The notes: generated by a model not told the origin, from the letters alone. Shown: positions 1 to 8,786, numbered from the stretch's first letter. The stretch: 64,000 bases of DNA from Pseudomonadales bacterium (GCA_022822135.1 JAJECH010000004.1:62001-126000); one strand, 5' to 3'. Translations and numbers: made by a program.

Positions 1-1002
1 GTGCCAGAAAGCAATCGAACCTCTCGGCATTTCGATCAGTACACCGCCTTCCCGTGTGGTACCAGGCGGAACCTGTCGACGATTCCGAAAGCTACCTGGG
101 ACGATAACTGTTGGTCCTGCCGGCTCATCAAAATCGTCGATTGCCCAAACCGCCGTTGCCTCGACGCAGTATTCGGGAAACGGCTCTGCCACCCTTGACG
201 CGCCGTAGTCCGCGTGCAATCCCGGATGCGTGTCGAGACCGGGTCCCTTTATGATCGAGTCGGATTGGTAGATCAGGCATCCTCGACCGAGTAAGTACTC
301 TGCAAGTGTGATAACCCACGGGTGGATGACGGCTTCCTCCCACAGCGCACCGCGTTTAAGCAACATCGTCGCACGAAATCCGACGTCAGGCGGCGCAGCA
401 TCATGGTTACGATGAGCCTCCTCTCTAAGTTCGTCCGCGAATTCCTCCGAAAACGCGTCGTGCACAACGGTATAGCCTTTTTCGTCAAGCTCCGTTAGAT
501 TCTGCGCCAACCCAAGTGCTTGTGCGCGCTGCACAACATCAGGATTCGCGATCGTGCGCAATGCCATGTGGTCATGCGCGTCGCGCAATACGTTTTTTAA
601 CTCTGCGCTAAGACCAGGCGTATCAAACGGGATCGGTAGCTCTGATTGTGCGAGACGACGTGCATCGTTCAATTTGCGCGTAGCGATTGTCGGATTCGAT
701 CCGAGGACCGCCGTCGCTAGCAGTTGCGCACGGTTGTAGTCCAAGATGATTGCGCCATCGCACGGATCACAGTCGCACGCTTGCGCCTTCACACGACCTT
801 CGGCGATATCGATGAGGTACCCAAACGCAGAGTCCTGGTCCTCGTTAAGGTGCTTGGGCGCGTCCTTTAAGAGCACGCAGTGTCTGAACCGAGTATCGGT
901 CGGTAGATCTGCTCCGTTTAAATACGTTTCTAGTGCTTTAGCCCACGCTGCCGTGCCAAACTCAACACGCTCTTCCAATGCGACAGTTGGGACCGTAGCC
1001 AT
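1..1002 (-). CDS. Phytanoyl-CoA dioxygenase (PhyH) family protein, partial
   Basis: The reading frame is open from an ATG at 1002 to the left edge, giving 334 codons without a stop, so the C-terminus is missing. An AGGAA stretch lies about 9 bases before the ATG. Near residue 265 the translation reads LHADYG, the HxD iron-binding pair of Fe(II)/2-oxoglutarate dioxygenases of the PhyH family, in a surrounding consistent with that fold. The first ~150 residues are less typical of PhyH and may be an added N-terminal region. The distal iron-binding His and the 2-oxoglutarate-binding Arg would lie beyond the edge. The gene is divergent from a second PhyH gene 97 bases away. Family assignment is fairly secure; the substrate is unknown. 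Confidence 0.75.
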   Translation of the reverse strand, partial: MATVPTVALEERVEFGTAAWAKALETYLNGADLPTDTRFRHCVLLKDAPKHLNEDQDSAFGYLIDIAEGRVKAQACDCDPCDGAIILDYNRAQLLATAVLGSNPTIATRKLNDARRLAQSELPIPFDTPGLSAELKNVLRDAHDHMALRTIANPDVVQRAQALGLAQNLTELDEKGYTVVHDAFSEEFADELREEAHRNHDAAPPDVGFRATMLLKRGALWEEAVIHPWVITLAEYLLGRGCLIYQSDSIIKGPGLDTHPGLHADYGASRVAEPFPEYCVEATAVWAIDDFDEPAGPTVIVPGSFRNRRQVPPGTTREGGVLIEMPRGSIAFWH

Positions 1003-1099
1003 AGCACTTTTTCCTGAGTGAACCCAAACATAATAACCGCGACATCTATGTGCTTGTCACCTACGGCTAGTAACGAATTAAGAGACTCAATCGACACGT

Positions 1100-1924
1100 A
1101 TGCAACCCGACTATAGGGCAGTCGATGCAGCGCAGCCACATGCGTTTTATCCCGTCTTCAACGAGTCTCCGAAAACACTCTCGACGGCTCAAATTTCGCA
1201 TTTCAATGAGTATGGCTTCATCGAAAAACTGCGTCTTTTCGACAAGAACGAAGCCGACCAACACCGTCATCGCTTCGACACGCTATTGGCAGAATTTCAA
1301 CGTCAGGAAAGGGACTCCTACGCGATCAATGGGTATCAAACAAGAATTGACTTCATCTGGGATATCGCAACCAATCCTCTGCTTCTAGATCACGTCGAGG
1401 ATTTGATCGGACCCAATATCGTGCTCTGGGGTAGCCATTATTTTTGCAAGATGCCTTCCGATCAACGCGAAGTACCGTTCCACCAAGACGCCACGTATTG
1501 GCCTTTTCGTCCGTTTAAAACCGTTACGGTGTGGCTTGCCGTCGACGACGTCCACCGTCATATGGGACCCATGTGTTTTCTGCCTGGGTCTCATCTACAC
1601 GGCAAACTTGCCTGGCACCAACGGACTGACAACACGGTGCTAGACCTTGAGGTCGAGGATCCCACGAGATTCGGCACGCCTCATGCTTTATTGCTAAACG
1701 CAGGAGAGTTTTCGCTGCACACTGATCTATTGGTGCATGGGTCAAGGCGGAATCGATCTAATGCGAGACGATGCGGATTGACACTACGCTATGTGCCGCC
1801 TGACGTTCGCCTGATCGACGAACGCTACGCGAACTGGACTAGGCGTGCGATGATCTGTCGCGGTGAAGATCCATCGAGGTATTGGCGCGAACAGGTACGT
1901 CCATCTTCGCCCGCAATCGATTAA
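1100..1924 (+). CDS. Phytanoyl-CoA dioxygenase (PhyH) family protein
   Basis: A 274-residue protein of the non-heme Fe(II)/2-oxoglutarate-dependent PhyH family. The HxD motif appears as VPFHQDATYW near residue 129. The segment MCFLPGSHLHG is the usual PhyH strand-turn. A distal HGSRRNRS near residue 214 supplies the second iron-binding His and the Arg expected to hold 2-oxoglutarate. Length is normal for the family. Members hydroxylate varied lipids and small metabolites, so the substrate cannot be read from sequence. It is transcribed divergently from another PhyH gene and ends 19 bases before the convergent sdhE. Confidence 0.85.
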   Translation: MQPDYRAVDAAQPHAFYPVFNESPKTLSTAQISHFNEYGFIEKLRLFDKNEADQHRHRFDTLLAEFQRQERDSYAINGYQTRIDFIWDIATNPLLLDHVEDLIGPNIVLWGSHYFCKMPSDQREVPFHQDATYWPFRPFKTVTVWLAVDDVHRHMGPMCFLPGSHLHGKLAWHQRTDNTVLDLEVEDPTRFGTPHALLLNAGEFSLHTDLLVHGSRRNRSNARRCGLTLRYVPPDVRLIDERYANWTRRAMICRGEDPSRYWREQVRPSSPAID

Positions 1925-1943
1925 AACCACACGCTTGATCGGT

Positions 1944-2201
1944 TTAAGACCCGCGCTGCGAGAATTCCTTTATCTTCGCCACGATCTCTGAATAGTCGCA
2001 CGGTACACTAACCCCGCCCTTCAACCAATCCAAGATTTCCGGATCTTCACACTCGAGTAATTCACCGTACTGCCGCTGCAGTTCTCTCGACAGGTCCTCA
2101 AAACATGCTTCCGCGAACGGCGTGAGATAGAGATCTAGTTCAAGCAGCCCGCGCCGCGAACGCCAAATCGCTTGATTCCGATTGAAAGTTTCAGTGCTCA
2201 T
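1944..2201 (-). CDS. sdhE: FAD assembly factor SdhE
   Basis: An 85-residue protein matching SdhE (YgfY). The RRGLLELD segment near residue 16 is the family signature, including the RGxxE motif needed to help attach FAD covalently to the flavoprotein subunits of succinate dehydrogenase and fumarate reductase. The rest is a small helical bundle of the usual size with a C-terminal ILDWLKG segment typical of the family. It acts in the cytoplasm. It is divergent from ygfZ across 126 bases, a pairing conserved in gammaproteobacteria, which supports both calls. Confidence 0.92.
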   Translation of the reverse strand: MSTETFNRNQAIWRSRRGLLELDLYLTPFAEACFEDLSRELQRQYGELLECEDPEILDWLKGGVSVPCDYSEIVAKIKEFSQRGS

Positions 2202-2235
2202 TACGGCTAAATTTGCTTAAAACGGTCCGGTTCAT

Positions 2236-2303
2236 GTGAATCAGCGGGTTATTCACGTTCATCTCCCAACCTAAAATTCCTGAAAACACACCCCGCATCG
2301 GGG
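2236..2303. promoter_or_regulatory. Inverted repeat and hairpin in the sdhE/ygfZ divergent promoter region
   Basis: GTGAAT at 2236-2241 and ATTCAC at 2251-2256 form a perfect inverted repeat with a 9-base spacer. CCCCG-CAT-CGGGG at 2291-2303 could form a short GC hairpin 24 bases before the ygfZ ATG. No regulator is recognised. These are candidate operator or leader structures only. Confidence 0.3.
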
Positions 2304-2327
2304 CAGATTAAGTACTTCCTACGCCAC

Positions 2328-3053
2328 ATGCTCAATAACCATCTCTCGTATGTGACTGTGATGGGTCCGAACCTTCGGACTTTCCTTCAAGGATACATCA
2401 CGTGTGACCTAGACGCGATACAACCCGACACCGCGATGCCCATGGCGATCACTGAAATCAAAGGTCGTGTCGTTGCAAACGGTTGGGTGATTGAGAAAAC
2501 CGACCACTTCGTTCTTCTAGTGCATGCATCAGTGGTAGATATCGTCCAGCAACATTTACTTCCTTATATGCGGTTTGCACGATGCGAGCTATCCATTGAT
2601 TCCCAACCTTTCTATATCACGCAAAATCCTGCTGCCGAGTCAGCGAAAGTCTCCTTAAAGGAACAGGAATACGGTTTCACAGACCAGAAATCTCTCGCTT
2701 ACGACATCGATGTATTTCAGATTGAAACGGGGTACGCACTCGTGACGGAAGCGACGAGTGGTAAGTTCCTCCCGCAGATGCTAAACCTAACCGACTTCGA
2801 TGCGGTCAGCTTTAGCAAGGGGTGCTATTTAGGTCAAGAAGTCGTCGCTCGGGCTGAACATCGAGGTGCAGTAAAACGACGTCTCTTCGTCGCCTCACAT
2901 GACAACGGCAATCTTTCACTAGGTGATCAAGTCCGAACACAGACCGGGGATAAAGCAGTGATCGTTGCGCAGAATGCGGAGTCCGCGCTCGTCGTCGCCT
3001 CGACTTCCTCGGACGGTAACGACATGAAATTGGTCAGTGAGCAAGTCACGTGA
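2328..3053 (+). CDS. ygfZ: tRNA-modifying protein YgfZ (folate-binding, GcvT-like)
   Basis: A 241-residue folate-binding protein related to GcvT. The signature KGCYLGQEVVAR near residue 164 contains the Cys and GQE residues diagnostic of YgfZ. In Escherichia coli YgfZ supports iron-sulfur enzymes such as the tRNA methylthiotransferase MiaB. The protein is shorter than the E. coli one (about 326 residues), mainly in the C-terminal domain, but the core motif is intact. It starts at ATG 2328 and overlaps the next gene by four bases, so it leads the yciB-unknown-pdxJ run. Co-location with sdhE agrees with the known ygfY-ygfZ neighbourhood. Confidence 0.9.
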   Translation: MLNNHLSYVTVMGPNLRTFLQGYITCDLDAIQPDTAMPMAITEIKGRVVANGWVIEKTDHFVLLVHASVVDIVQQHLLPYMRFARCELSIDSQPFYITQNPAAESAKVSLKEQEYGFTDQKSLAYDIDVFQIETGYALVTEATSGKFLPQMLNLTDFDAVSFSKGCYLGQEVVARAEHRGAVKRRLFVASHDNGNLSLGDQVRTQTGDKAVIVAQNAESALVVASTSSDGNDMKLVSEQVT

Positions 3054-3703
3054 GCGAACCAAAACAAGCATTTCACAATCCCGATCTGCCCGATACAACC
3101 GCCAAACGTCGCCTAAAGACACTCGCCGACCTATTGCCAGCCATAGGTTTCTTCGGGGTATTTCTTGTATTCGGACGGGACATGATCCTCGCGACAACCG
3201 GGCTTCTCGCTGGATTACTTGCTCAACTTTTGATTTACAAGCTGATCCATCAGGCCATACCGACGTGGATGAAGATTCTGACCGTCATCGCGTTGGTGTT
3301 CGCTGCTATGACGCTCGTGTTTCGAGACCCTGATTTCATAAAAATTCGATCGAGTGTATCGGGATTTCTGGTCGGCTGCTTCTTTGTGGGTTCCGTCTTA
3401 ATCAAGAAAAACGTACTGCAACTCATCCTTGGAAAGATGATCGTGTTCCCAACTCGAACATGGAACATCATTACGTTGCTCTGGAGCGTACCGATATTTT
3501 TGAACGCAGGACTGAACCTCTTCCTGGCGAATCTGGTTCCAGGGTTTGACTGGAATATCTCCGACGATGCTTGGATGGGTTACCGCGCAATCAGCGGCTT
3601 TGTCGTGATCGGAGTGAGTTTTGGATTGGTGATCCTTTACTTGGTTTTGACCAAACAACGCCCACAGTTTGGTGATGCTGTCAGTACTTCAGACGAATCG
3701 TGA
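3050..3703 (+). CDS. yciB: Inner membrane septation protein YciB/IspZ family
   Basis: A 217-residue polytopic inner-membrane protein. It has an N-terminal LADLLPAIGFFGVFLVFG segment, about five further hydrophobic helices, and a DPDFIKIRSSV loop and TRTWNIITLLWSVPIFLNAG stretch typical of YciB/IspZ. These proteins influence envelope integrity and division, but the mechanism is not settled. The start is GTG, overlapping the ygfZ stop by four bases (GTGA), which suggests translational coupling. A charged N-terminal extension of about 25 residues precedes the first helix. Confidence 0.88.
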   Translation: MSEPKQAFHNPDLPDTTAKRRLKTLADLLPAIGFFGVFLVFGRDMILATTGLLAGLLAQLLIYKLIHQAIPTWMKILTVIALVFAAMTLVFRDPDFIKIRSSVSGFLVGCFFVGSVLIKKNVLQLILGKMIVFPTRTWNIITLLWSVPIFLNAGLNLFLANLVPGFDWNISDDAWMGYRAISGFVVIGVSFGLVILYLVLTKQRPQFGDAVSTSDES

Positions 3704-4116
3704 CAAAGTCTTCGCGGCACTGGCCAGTTTTTGCGATCGGGGTGCTAGTGCTAACCATGTCCGTCCGTTTTGCGGCTCAAGAAGTTAGAGAGCTACCAAT
3801 AACGGAGGAGCTGTCTACGGTCGATGATGTCGAAGTGATTAGAACCCCGTCGGCTCCCGCGGTAACGAATTTGCCATCGTCAATCCAAAGACAACCGATG
3901 ACTCAGGACGAACTAGAAGCTGTATACGGACCTGAAGCACTCGCGATTATGAATGAGCAGCTACGTAACGAAATCCAGCTACTTGCGAGCGAATATCGAG
4001 AATCCGAGCGTCGCAACGAGATTCAGTTGTTTGGTCTTGGTGCGATCGTCGCTTTGATCTTCTTGGGTATCGGCTTCCTGATCGGTAAGCGATTTGGCGG
4101 TCGTCGACTGCTATGA
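3700..4116 (+). CDS. Hypothetical protein with two predicted membrane segments
   Basis: A 138-residue protein that I do not recognise. It has an N-terminal hydrophobic stretch (about residues 9-25) that may be a signal peptide or anchor. A Pro/Thr-rich middle follows, then a charged helical segment (about residues 68-108, repeated NEIQL) that may be coiled coil. A C-terminal membrane helix LGAIVALIFLGIGFLIG is followed by a basic tail, KRFGGRRLL. It begins with GTG overlapping yciB and ends in an ATGA overlap with pdxJ, so it is surely translated as part of this operon. The layout suggests a membrane-anchored protein with a periplasmic or coiled-coil middle; function unknown. Confidence 0.75.
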   Translation: MTKSSRHWPVFAIGVLVLTMSVRFAAQEVRELPITEELSTVDDVEVIRTPSAPAVTNLPSSIQRQPMTQDELEAVYGPEALAIMNEQLRNEIQLLASEYRESERRNEIQLFGLGAIVALIFLGIGFLIGKRFGGRRLL

Positions 4117-4886
4117 CACGTCTCTCCGTGAACGTCAACAAAATCGCCTGGTTACGTAACGCTCGCGGAGGTTCGAGACCCGATCTGATCGCTAGCTGCG
4201 CAACCATATTGAGCGCTGGAGCCCACGGCATTACGGTACACCCACGGCCGGACCAGCGTCACATCGTGCCCGACGATGTAACCCGAATCCATGCATTTCT
4301 TGCCGACCATCCTGCCATCGAATTCAATATCGAAGGAAATCCCAACTCAGCCAAAGCAGCTAACGGCTATCCGGGTTTCACGACGCTCATTGAAACGACA
4401 CGACCCCATCAGTGCACGTTGGTCCCTGACAGTGAAGACCAATTGACGTCTGATCACGGATGGGATCTTAAAGATGATCGAACGTTCAAGTCCGCAGAGG
4501 CGCACGTGAAACGCTACAAGGACATTGGTGTCCGAATAAGCCTCTTTCTTGACCCGGATCTCGAGCAAGTTGAACGAGCGAACGAAGTTGGTGCGGACCG
4601 CATCGAGCTCTATACCGGACCGTGGGTCGAAGCGACCCAGGATTTCGGACTTGACTCAGATGTGGCGAACGAGCATCTCGCAGAATACAAAGCGGCGGCA
4701 GAACGGGCGCTTGAACTAGGACTCGGTGTAAATGCCGGTCATGATTTGAACCAGACCAATGTTGGGAAGTTCTGTGGCATCGCTGACATTGCGGAAGTGT
4801 CGATCGGCCACGCACTGATTGCAGACGCTCTTGAAGAAGGCTTGAGTACGACCGTTAGCAAGTATCTTGCGGCTCTACAACGTTGA
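4113..4886 (+). CDS. pdxJ: Pyridoxine 5'-phosphate synthase PdxJ
   Basis: A 257-residue TIM-barrel enzyme that condenses 1-deoxyxylulose 5-phosphate with 3-amino-2-oxopropyl phosphate to pyridoxine 5'-phosphate, the last ring-closing step of the DXP-dependent vitamin B6 route. Family motifs are clear: SVNVNKIAWLRNARGG at the N-terminus, AGAHGITVHPRPDQRHI near residue 37, and the C-terminal GLGVNAGHDLN and EVSIGHALIADAL, which hold phosphate and catalytic residues. Length is normal. It overlaps the upstream gene by four bases. Confidence 0.96.
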   Translation: MTRLSVNVNKIAWLRNARGGSRPDLIASCATILSAGAHGITVHPRPDQRHIVPDDVTRIHAFLADHPAIEFNIEGNPNSAKAANGYPGFTTLIETTRPHQCTLVPDSEDQLTSDHGWDLKDDRTFKSAEAHVKRYKDIGVRISLFLDPDLEQVERANEVGADRIELYTGPWVEATQDFGLDSDVANEHLAEYKAAAERALELGLGVNAGHDLNQTNVGKFCGIADIAEVSIGHALIADALEEGLSTTVSKYLAALQR

Positions 4887-4995
4887 TCTGACATCGAGCG
4901 AAGAACGGACTAAATGGTGTACACGGCAACAACCACTCTCTTCGCATAATTCCCGCCTTAATCACACCTTGGGAAGCGCTCCATTGAGACACACG

Positions 4996-5559
4996 ATGAG
5001 AACCGTTATTCGATACGGTGTAGTTACTTTCTTACTCGTTTTCGGAGCGATATCCATGTCAGAGGAATCCAATCCTACGGTCATCATTGATACCAGTCGC
5101 GGTGCCATTGAGCTTGAGATTTATGTTGATAAATCTCCGATCACTGCGGCCAATTTCCTTGAGCTCGTTGAATCAGATCACTACGACGGTTTGATTTTTC
5201 ATCGCGTGATCGAAGGTTTCATGATTCAGGGTGGCGGATTCGACCGTAACATGAACCAACGTATGGCTGCGAAGACGATCAAAAATGAATCGTTCAACCA
5301 GGTCAGCAACGTCACCGGCACGATCGCTATGGCAAGAACCCCAGACCCAGACTCGGCGAGTGCCCAGTTCTTTATCAACGTCGCGGACAACGACTTTCTG
5401 AATGCGAATGGCGATCAGGCGGGTTACGCGGTATTTGGCAAAGTAACGGGCGGCATGGAAGTCGTTCGCGATATCGAACAATCCGAAACCGCCAACGAAG
5501 CAGGGCATGGCGACGTACCTGTCGAAAAAACCGTGATCCACAGCGTAGAAATTCAATAA
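4996..5559 (+). CDS. ppiA: Periplasmic cyclophilin-type peptidyl-prolyl cis-trans isomerase
   Basis: A 187-residue cyclophilin. The chosen ATG at 4996 gives a hydrophobic N-terminal signal sequence (about residues 5-20, GVVTFLLVFGAISMS) followed by the catalytic domain. The same frame is open further upstream but that extension has no family likeness. Active-site features include IFHRVIEGFMIQGG (catalytic Arg and the F-M-Q set) and the SASAQFFINVADND segment. The short cyclophilin form (PpiA/PpiB type) fits. The signal sequence places it in the periplasm, where it would speed proline isomerisation during protein folding. The ppiA symbol rests on predicted export, not on orthology tests. Confidence 0.88.
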   Translation: MRTVIRYGVVTFLLVFGAISMSEESNPTVIIDTSRGAIELEIYVDKSPITAANFLELVESDHYDGLIFHRVIEGFMIQGGGFDRNMNQRMAAKTIKNESFNQVSNVTGTIAMARTPDPDSASAQFFINVADNDFLNANGDQAGYAVFGKVTGGMEVVRDIEQSETANEAGHGDVPVEKTVIHSVEIQ

Positions 5560-5569
5560 GCTAGAAACC

Positions 5570-5776
5570 ATGGCACGTGTGCGACAACTAGCACTAATAG
5601 TCGGTCTTGCGTTGCTCGGAACCTTCATTACGGTAATGACCGTCCATTACATGCTGCCATTCGATCCGCTAGAGCCAGAGCCTCTCATCAATCATCGCGT
5701 GTTATTCGCTATCGTGTTCGTAGTCATCTGCGGTGCGTTAGGTATCACGTACGTAATCGCACGTCGCGAGTCTTAA
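5570..5776 (+). CDS. Small two-helix membrane protein, hypothetical
   Basis: A 68-residue protein with two hydrophobic helices (about residues 7-28 and 44-63), a short polar loop rich in Pro and Glu between them, and a basic C-terminal ARRES end. It begins 10 bases after the cyclophilin stop and precedes argS, so it is probably co-transcribed. No family is recognised. Its hydrophobic pattern and start are coherent, making it more likely real than not. Confidence 0.55.
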   Translation: MARVRQLALIVGLALLGTFITVMTVHYMLPFDPLEPEPLINHRVLFAIVFVVICGALGITYVIARRES

Positions 5777-5793
5777 CAACCGAACACAACACC

Positions 5794-7509
5794 ATCAATC
5801 TTCAACGCACGCTCAACGATCGTGTTGAGTCAACGCTCCACCGACTCGTGGAGGGAGAGCCTCCTGCAGTCGTCGTTCCGGCTGGACGTCCTGAGTACGG
5901 CGATTACCAAGTCAACGGGATCATGGGGGCGGCGAAGCGTGCGCGGACAAATCCACGGGAGCTCGCCGCTAATGTCGTGGACGAGCTTGAACTGGGTGAT
6001 GTCGCCGAGTCAATCGAGATCGCCGGTCCCGGATTTCTCAACATTCGACTAAAACCCGCGTTTCTCAGCGCACAAATTACGACCACAGCGCTCATCGAAA
6101 AAACAACGCAACCTCAACGTGTCGTCGTTGACTATTCCTCGCCGAATCTAGCCAAGGAAATGCATGTAGGTCACCTACGAAGCACAGTCATCGGCGATGC
6201 AGTCGCTCGTACATTGGAACTTGCTGGTCATACGGTTATCCGACAAAACCATATTGGTGACTGGGGTACTGCATTCGGTCGTCTTCTCGCTTTTCTTGAC
6301 GAAGTCGGCGATGAAGCGGCGCAAGATGCGGAGTTGCGCGATATCGAAGCCCTCTATGTAGAGGCGAGTGAGAGGTTCGAAAAAGATCCAGCGTTTGCTG
6401 AACGCGCACGTCAGATGGTGTTGGCACTGCAAGCTCACGAACCGTCTGCCATCGCGAAGTGGGAACATTTCATGGCACTTGCTCAACAACACATGAGCGA
6501 GATTTATGCCAGATTGGACGTGTCACTTCGATCTGAGGACATTCGTGGCGAGAGCGCCTACAACGAGGCGATTGGTCCCATGATCGCAGATCTGCAGAAG
6601 CAGGATGATGTGCTCGTGGAATCAGACGGTGCGCTATGCATCTTCATGCCTCAGTTCAAGAACAAGGACGGCGAGATTCAACCGATGATCGTGCAGAAGT
6701 CCGACGGCGGATACCTCTATCACACCACCGATCTCGCCGCGCTACGCTATCGCCGAGATATGCTGCACGCCGATCGTGTGCTCTATTTCACTGACGCTCG
6801 ACAGATCTTGCATTTCGACATGCTGTTCGCTGCGAGTCGACTCGCGAAGATCACGGATGTCGACGTGTTACTCGAACACCATCCGTTCGGGAAGATCCTC
6901 GATAAGGACGGCAGACCTTTCAAGACGCGTTCAGGCGATAACGTGCTGTTACGTGATCTTCTCGACCAAGCGATTGAACGCGCCACCACGCTCATACACG
7001 ACAAGAATCCGGAGCTCGATAGTGATCAACGCGAAGTAGTAGCTCGGGCGGTCGCAATCGGCGCAGTGAAGTACGCCGACTTATCGAAGAATCGGTTACA
7101 CGACTATACGTTCGATTGGGATGAAATGCTCGCGTTCGATGGTAATACGGCGCCTTATCTTCAATACGCATACGCACGAATTTCCAGCGTATTCGAAAAA
7201 GGCAATATCGACCGCACTCAATGCTCTGAACCTCCTCGGTTAGAAACCGAGGTCGAACGCCAGTTGGCGGTGCATCTACTGCGATTTCAGGAAGTCATTG
7301 AGCAGGTTGTTGCCGACGCAAGACCGCATTACCTATGCAGCTTCCTCTATGAGTTGACCGTTCGGTTCATGCGCTTCTATGAACAGTGCCCAATACTCAG
7401 TGAGGAACCACCCATCCGAGATGGTCGGCTGACGTTGTGTAGTCGAACAGCCGCTACGCTAGAGACAGGATTAAAAGCGCTCGGGATACGCGTACTCGCT
7501 CGGATGTAA
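5794..7509 (+). CDS. argS: Arginyl-tRNA synthetase, probable ATC start
   Basis: Class I synthetase charging tRNA-Arg. It has the HIGH-type HVGH in KEMHVGHLRST, the YADLSKNR segment, and a C-terminal anticodon-binding domain ending GIRVLARM. The first ATG, GTG or TTG in frame is GTG 5848, which would give 553 residues and cut off the first helix of the N-terminal (Add) domain. The frame is open upstream. ATC at 5794 gives NLQRTLNDRVESTLHRL, which aligns in place with the start of E. coli ArgS (MNIQALLSEKVRQAMIAA), for 571 residues against 577. I therefore place the start at ATC 5794. No clear Shine-Dalgarno sequence precedes either site. A base error turning ATG into ATC is the main alternative. 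Confidence 0.9.
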   Translation: MNLQRTLNDRVESTLHRLVEGEPPAVVVPAGRPEYGDYQVNGIMGAAKRARTNPRELAANVVDELELGDVAESIEIAGPGFLNIRLKPAFLSAQITTTALIEKTTQPQRVVVDYSSPNLAKEMHVGHLRSTVIGDAVARTLELAGHTVIRQNHIGDWGTAFGRLLAFLDEVGDEAAQDAELRDIEALYVEASERFEKDPAFAERARQMVLALQAHEPSAIAKWEHFMALAQQHMSEIYARLDVSLRSEDIRGESAYNEAIGPMIADLQKQDDVLVESDGALCIFMPQFKNKDGEIQPMIVQKSDGGYLYHTTDLAALRYRRDMLHADRVLYFTDARQILHFDMLFAASRLAKITDVDVLLEHHPFGKILDKDGRPFKTRSGDNVLLRDLLDQAIERATTLIHDKNPELDSDQREVVARAVAIGAVKYADLSKNRLHDYTFDWDEMLAFDGNTAPYLQYAYARISSVFEKGNIDRTQCSEPPRLETEVERQLAVHLLRFQEVIEQVVADARPHYLCSFLYELTVRFMRFYEQCPILSEEPPIRDGRLTLCSRTAATLETGLKALGIRVLARM

Positions 7510-7568
7510 CGCGAGTTTCGTTCGCGGTCGAACTGGTATGAGTTGCCGACGCGCGTCGACTTAGCGAC

Positions 7569-8786
7569 TTAGGCGGTTGACGGCTGCGGCGTCGCGTAAT
7601 ACTTTAGTTCGCTTATAAAGGACTGGAGCTCTTGGACGTGTCCAAGGTCACGCAATTTGCTTTCGGCTTGTTGGCACCATTCGCGTAGCTCTTCATAGAC
7701 ATCCACTTTATTGCCGGTCCGTTTCGACCAAACTTCCGACAAGCGAACGCGAAGAGCGTAAACCGTTTCAAGCGTTGGGAACAGCGTTCTGATTTCTTCC
7801 AAGCGTCGTAGTTCAGAAGCGCTAAGTGCTTGCTCATTCCGGCAGATCACCGACTTCGCGCGACGAAGTAAACGTCGCGACCGATTGGCAAGATTTGCTT
7901 GATATTGCGCACGTACTAACGGTGACACTACCTTCGAACCAAATTTCGCCATGACATTGAATCGGTCATTCGCCAAAGCGATCACTGAGTCAAGGTCAAG
8001 TTCCTGCTTTGATAAGTCTTTCGTAGCGACGGGTCCAACACGATTCGGCTTCGCAAGACCAAACATCTCGAACATGCGAATCCACGCCCAGCCGAAATCG
8101 ATTTCCCATGGTTTCACGGACAGCTTTGGTGAGTTCGGATACGTGTGGTGGTTGTTATGCAGTTCTTCGCCACAAATGAGGAGACCTAATGGGACGATGT
8201 TCTTCGCATGGTCGGGACACTCGAAATTCCGATATCCCCATGCGTGACCGATACCGTTTATGACACCGGCTGCCCAGAACGGAACCCACAGCATTTGTAC
8301 GAGCCAAACGAGTATGCCGGTAACGCCAAACAGGATCAAATCGAGAACTAAAAAAGCGCCGATCCCAGTAAACTCTTTAGTAAGGTATACGTTACGTTCA
8401 AGCCAGTCATCTGGCGTACCTTTACCGTAAATGCGCATCGTTTCCGGGGTGATGCCTTTACGATAGTGCTTAACGCCCTTGAACACAATCTCCGCCAGTC
8501 CTTCGATCGCAGGACTATGTGGGTCCTGTGCGGTTTCAGTAAATGCGTGGTGCTTTCGATGGACGGCAACCCACTCCTTCGTGGACATCCCCGTCGTTAC
8601 CCACAACCAGAATCTAAAAACGTGCTTTAGCGCAGGATGGAGCTCCAGCGCTCGATGCGCAGAGTGTCGATGCAGGTAGACCGTAATGGCAACAAACGTC
8701 AGGTGGGTCATCACCAACGTAAAAACGATGGGCACCCATAACGAGAGACCAACGACTCCGAATAACCAATCCATCACGTTTGGCAA
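7569..8786 (-). CDS. Acyl-CoA/acyl-lipid fatty acid desaturase
   Basis: A 405-residue membrane-bound di-iron desaturase with the three histidine boxes in order: HRHSAH near residue 39, HRKHH near residue 76, and HNNHH near residue 215 (EELHNNHHTYPNS). Four hydrophobic helices surround them. This is the delta-9-type fold that introduces a double bond into long acyl chains for membrane fluidity. A charged helical C-terminal region of about 130 residues follows the catalytic part, as in some Pseudomonas-type desaturases. It is convergent with argS and stands alone, 115 bases downstream of the amidohydrolase gene. Confidence 0.9.
   Translation of the reverse strand: MPNVMDWLFGVVGLSLWVPIVFTLVMTHLTFVAITVYLHRHSAHRALELHPALKHVFRFWLWVTTGMSTKEWVAVHRKHHAFTETAQDPHSPAIEGLAEIVFKGVKHYRKGITPETMRIYGKGTPDDWLERNVYLTKEFTGIGAFLVLDLILFGVTGILVWLVQMLWVPFWAAGVINGIGHAWGYRNFECPDHAKNIVPLGLLICGEELHNNHHTYPNSPKLSVKPWEIDFGWAWIRMFEMFGLAKPNRVGPVATKDLSKQELDLDSVIALANDRFNVMAKFGSKVVSPLVRAQYQANLANRSRRLLRRAKSVICRNEQALSASELRRLEEIRTLFPTLETVYALRVRLSEVWSKRTGNKVDVYEELREWCQQAESKLRDLGHVQELQSFISELKYYATPQPSTA

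Noticed and set aside
4486-4815. Antisense ORF inside pdxJ
   Set aside because: Arg/Ser/Pro/His-rich shadow translation without any recognisable feature.
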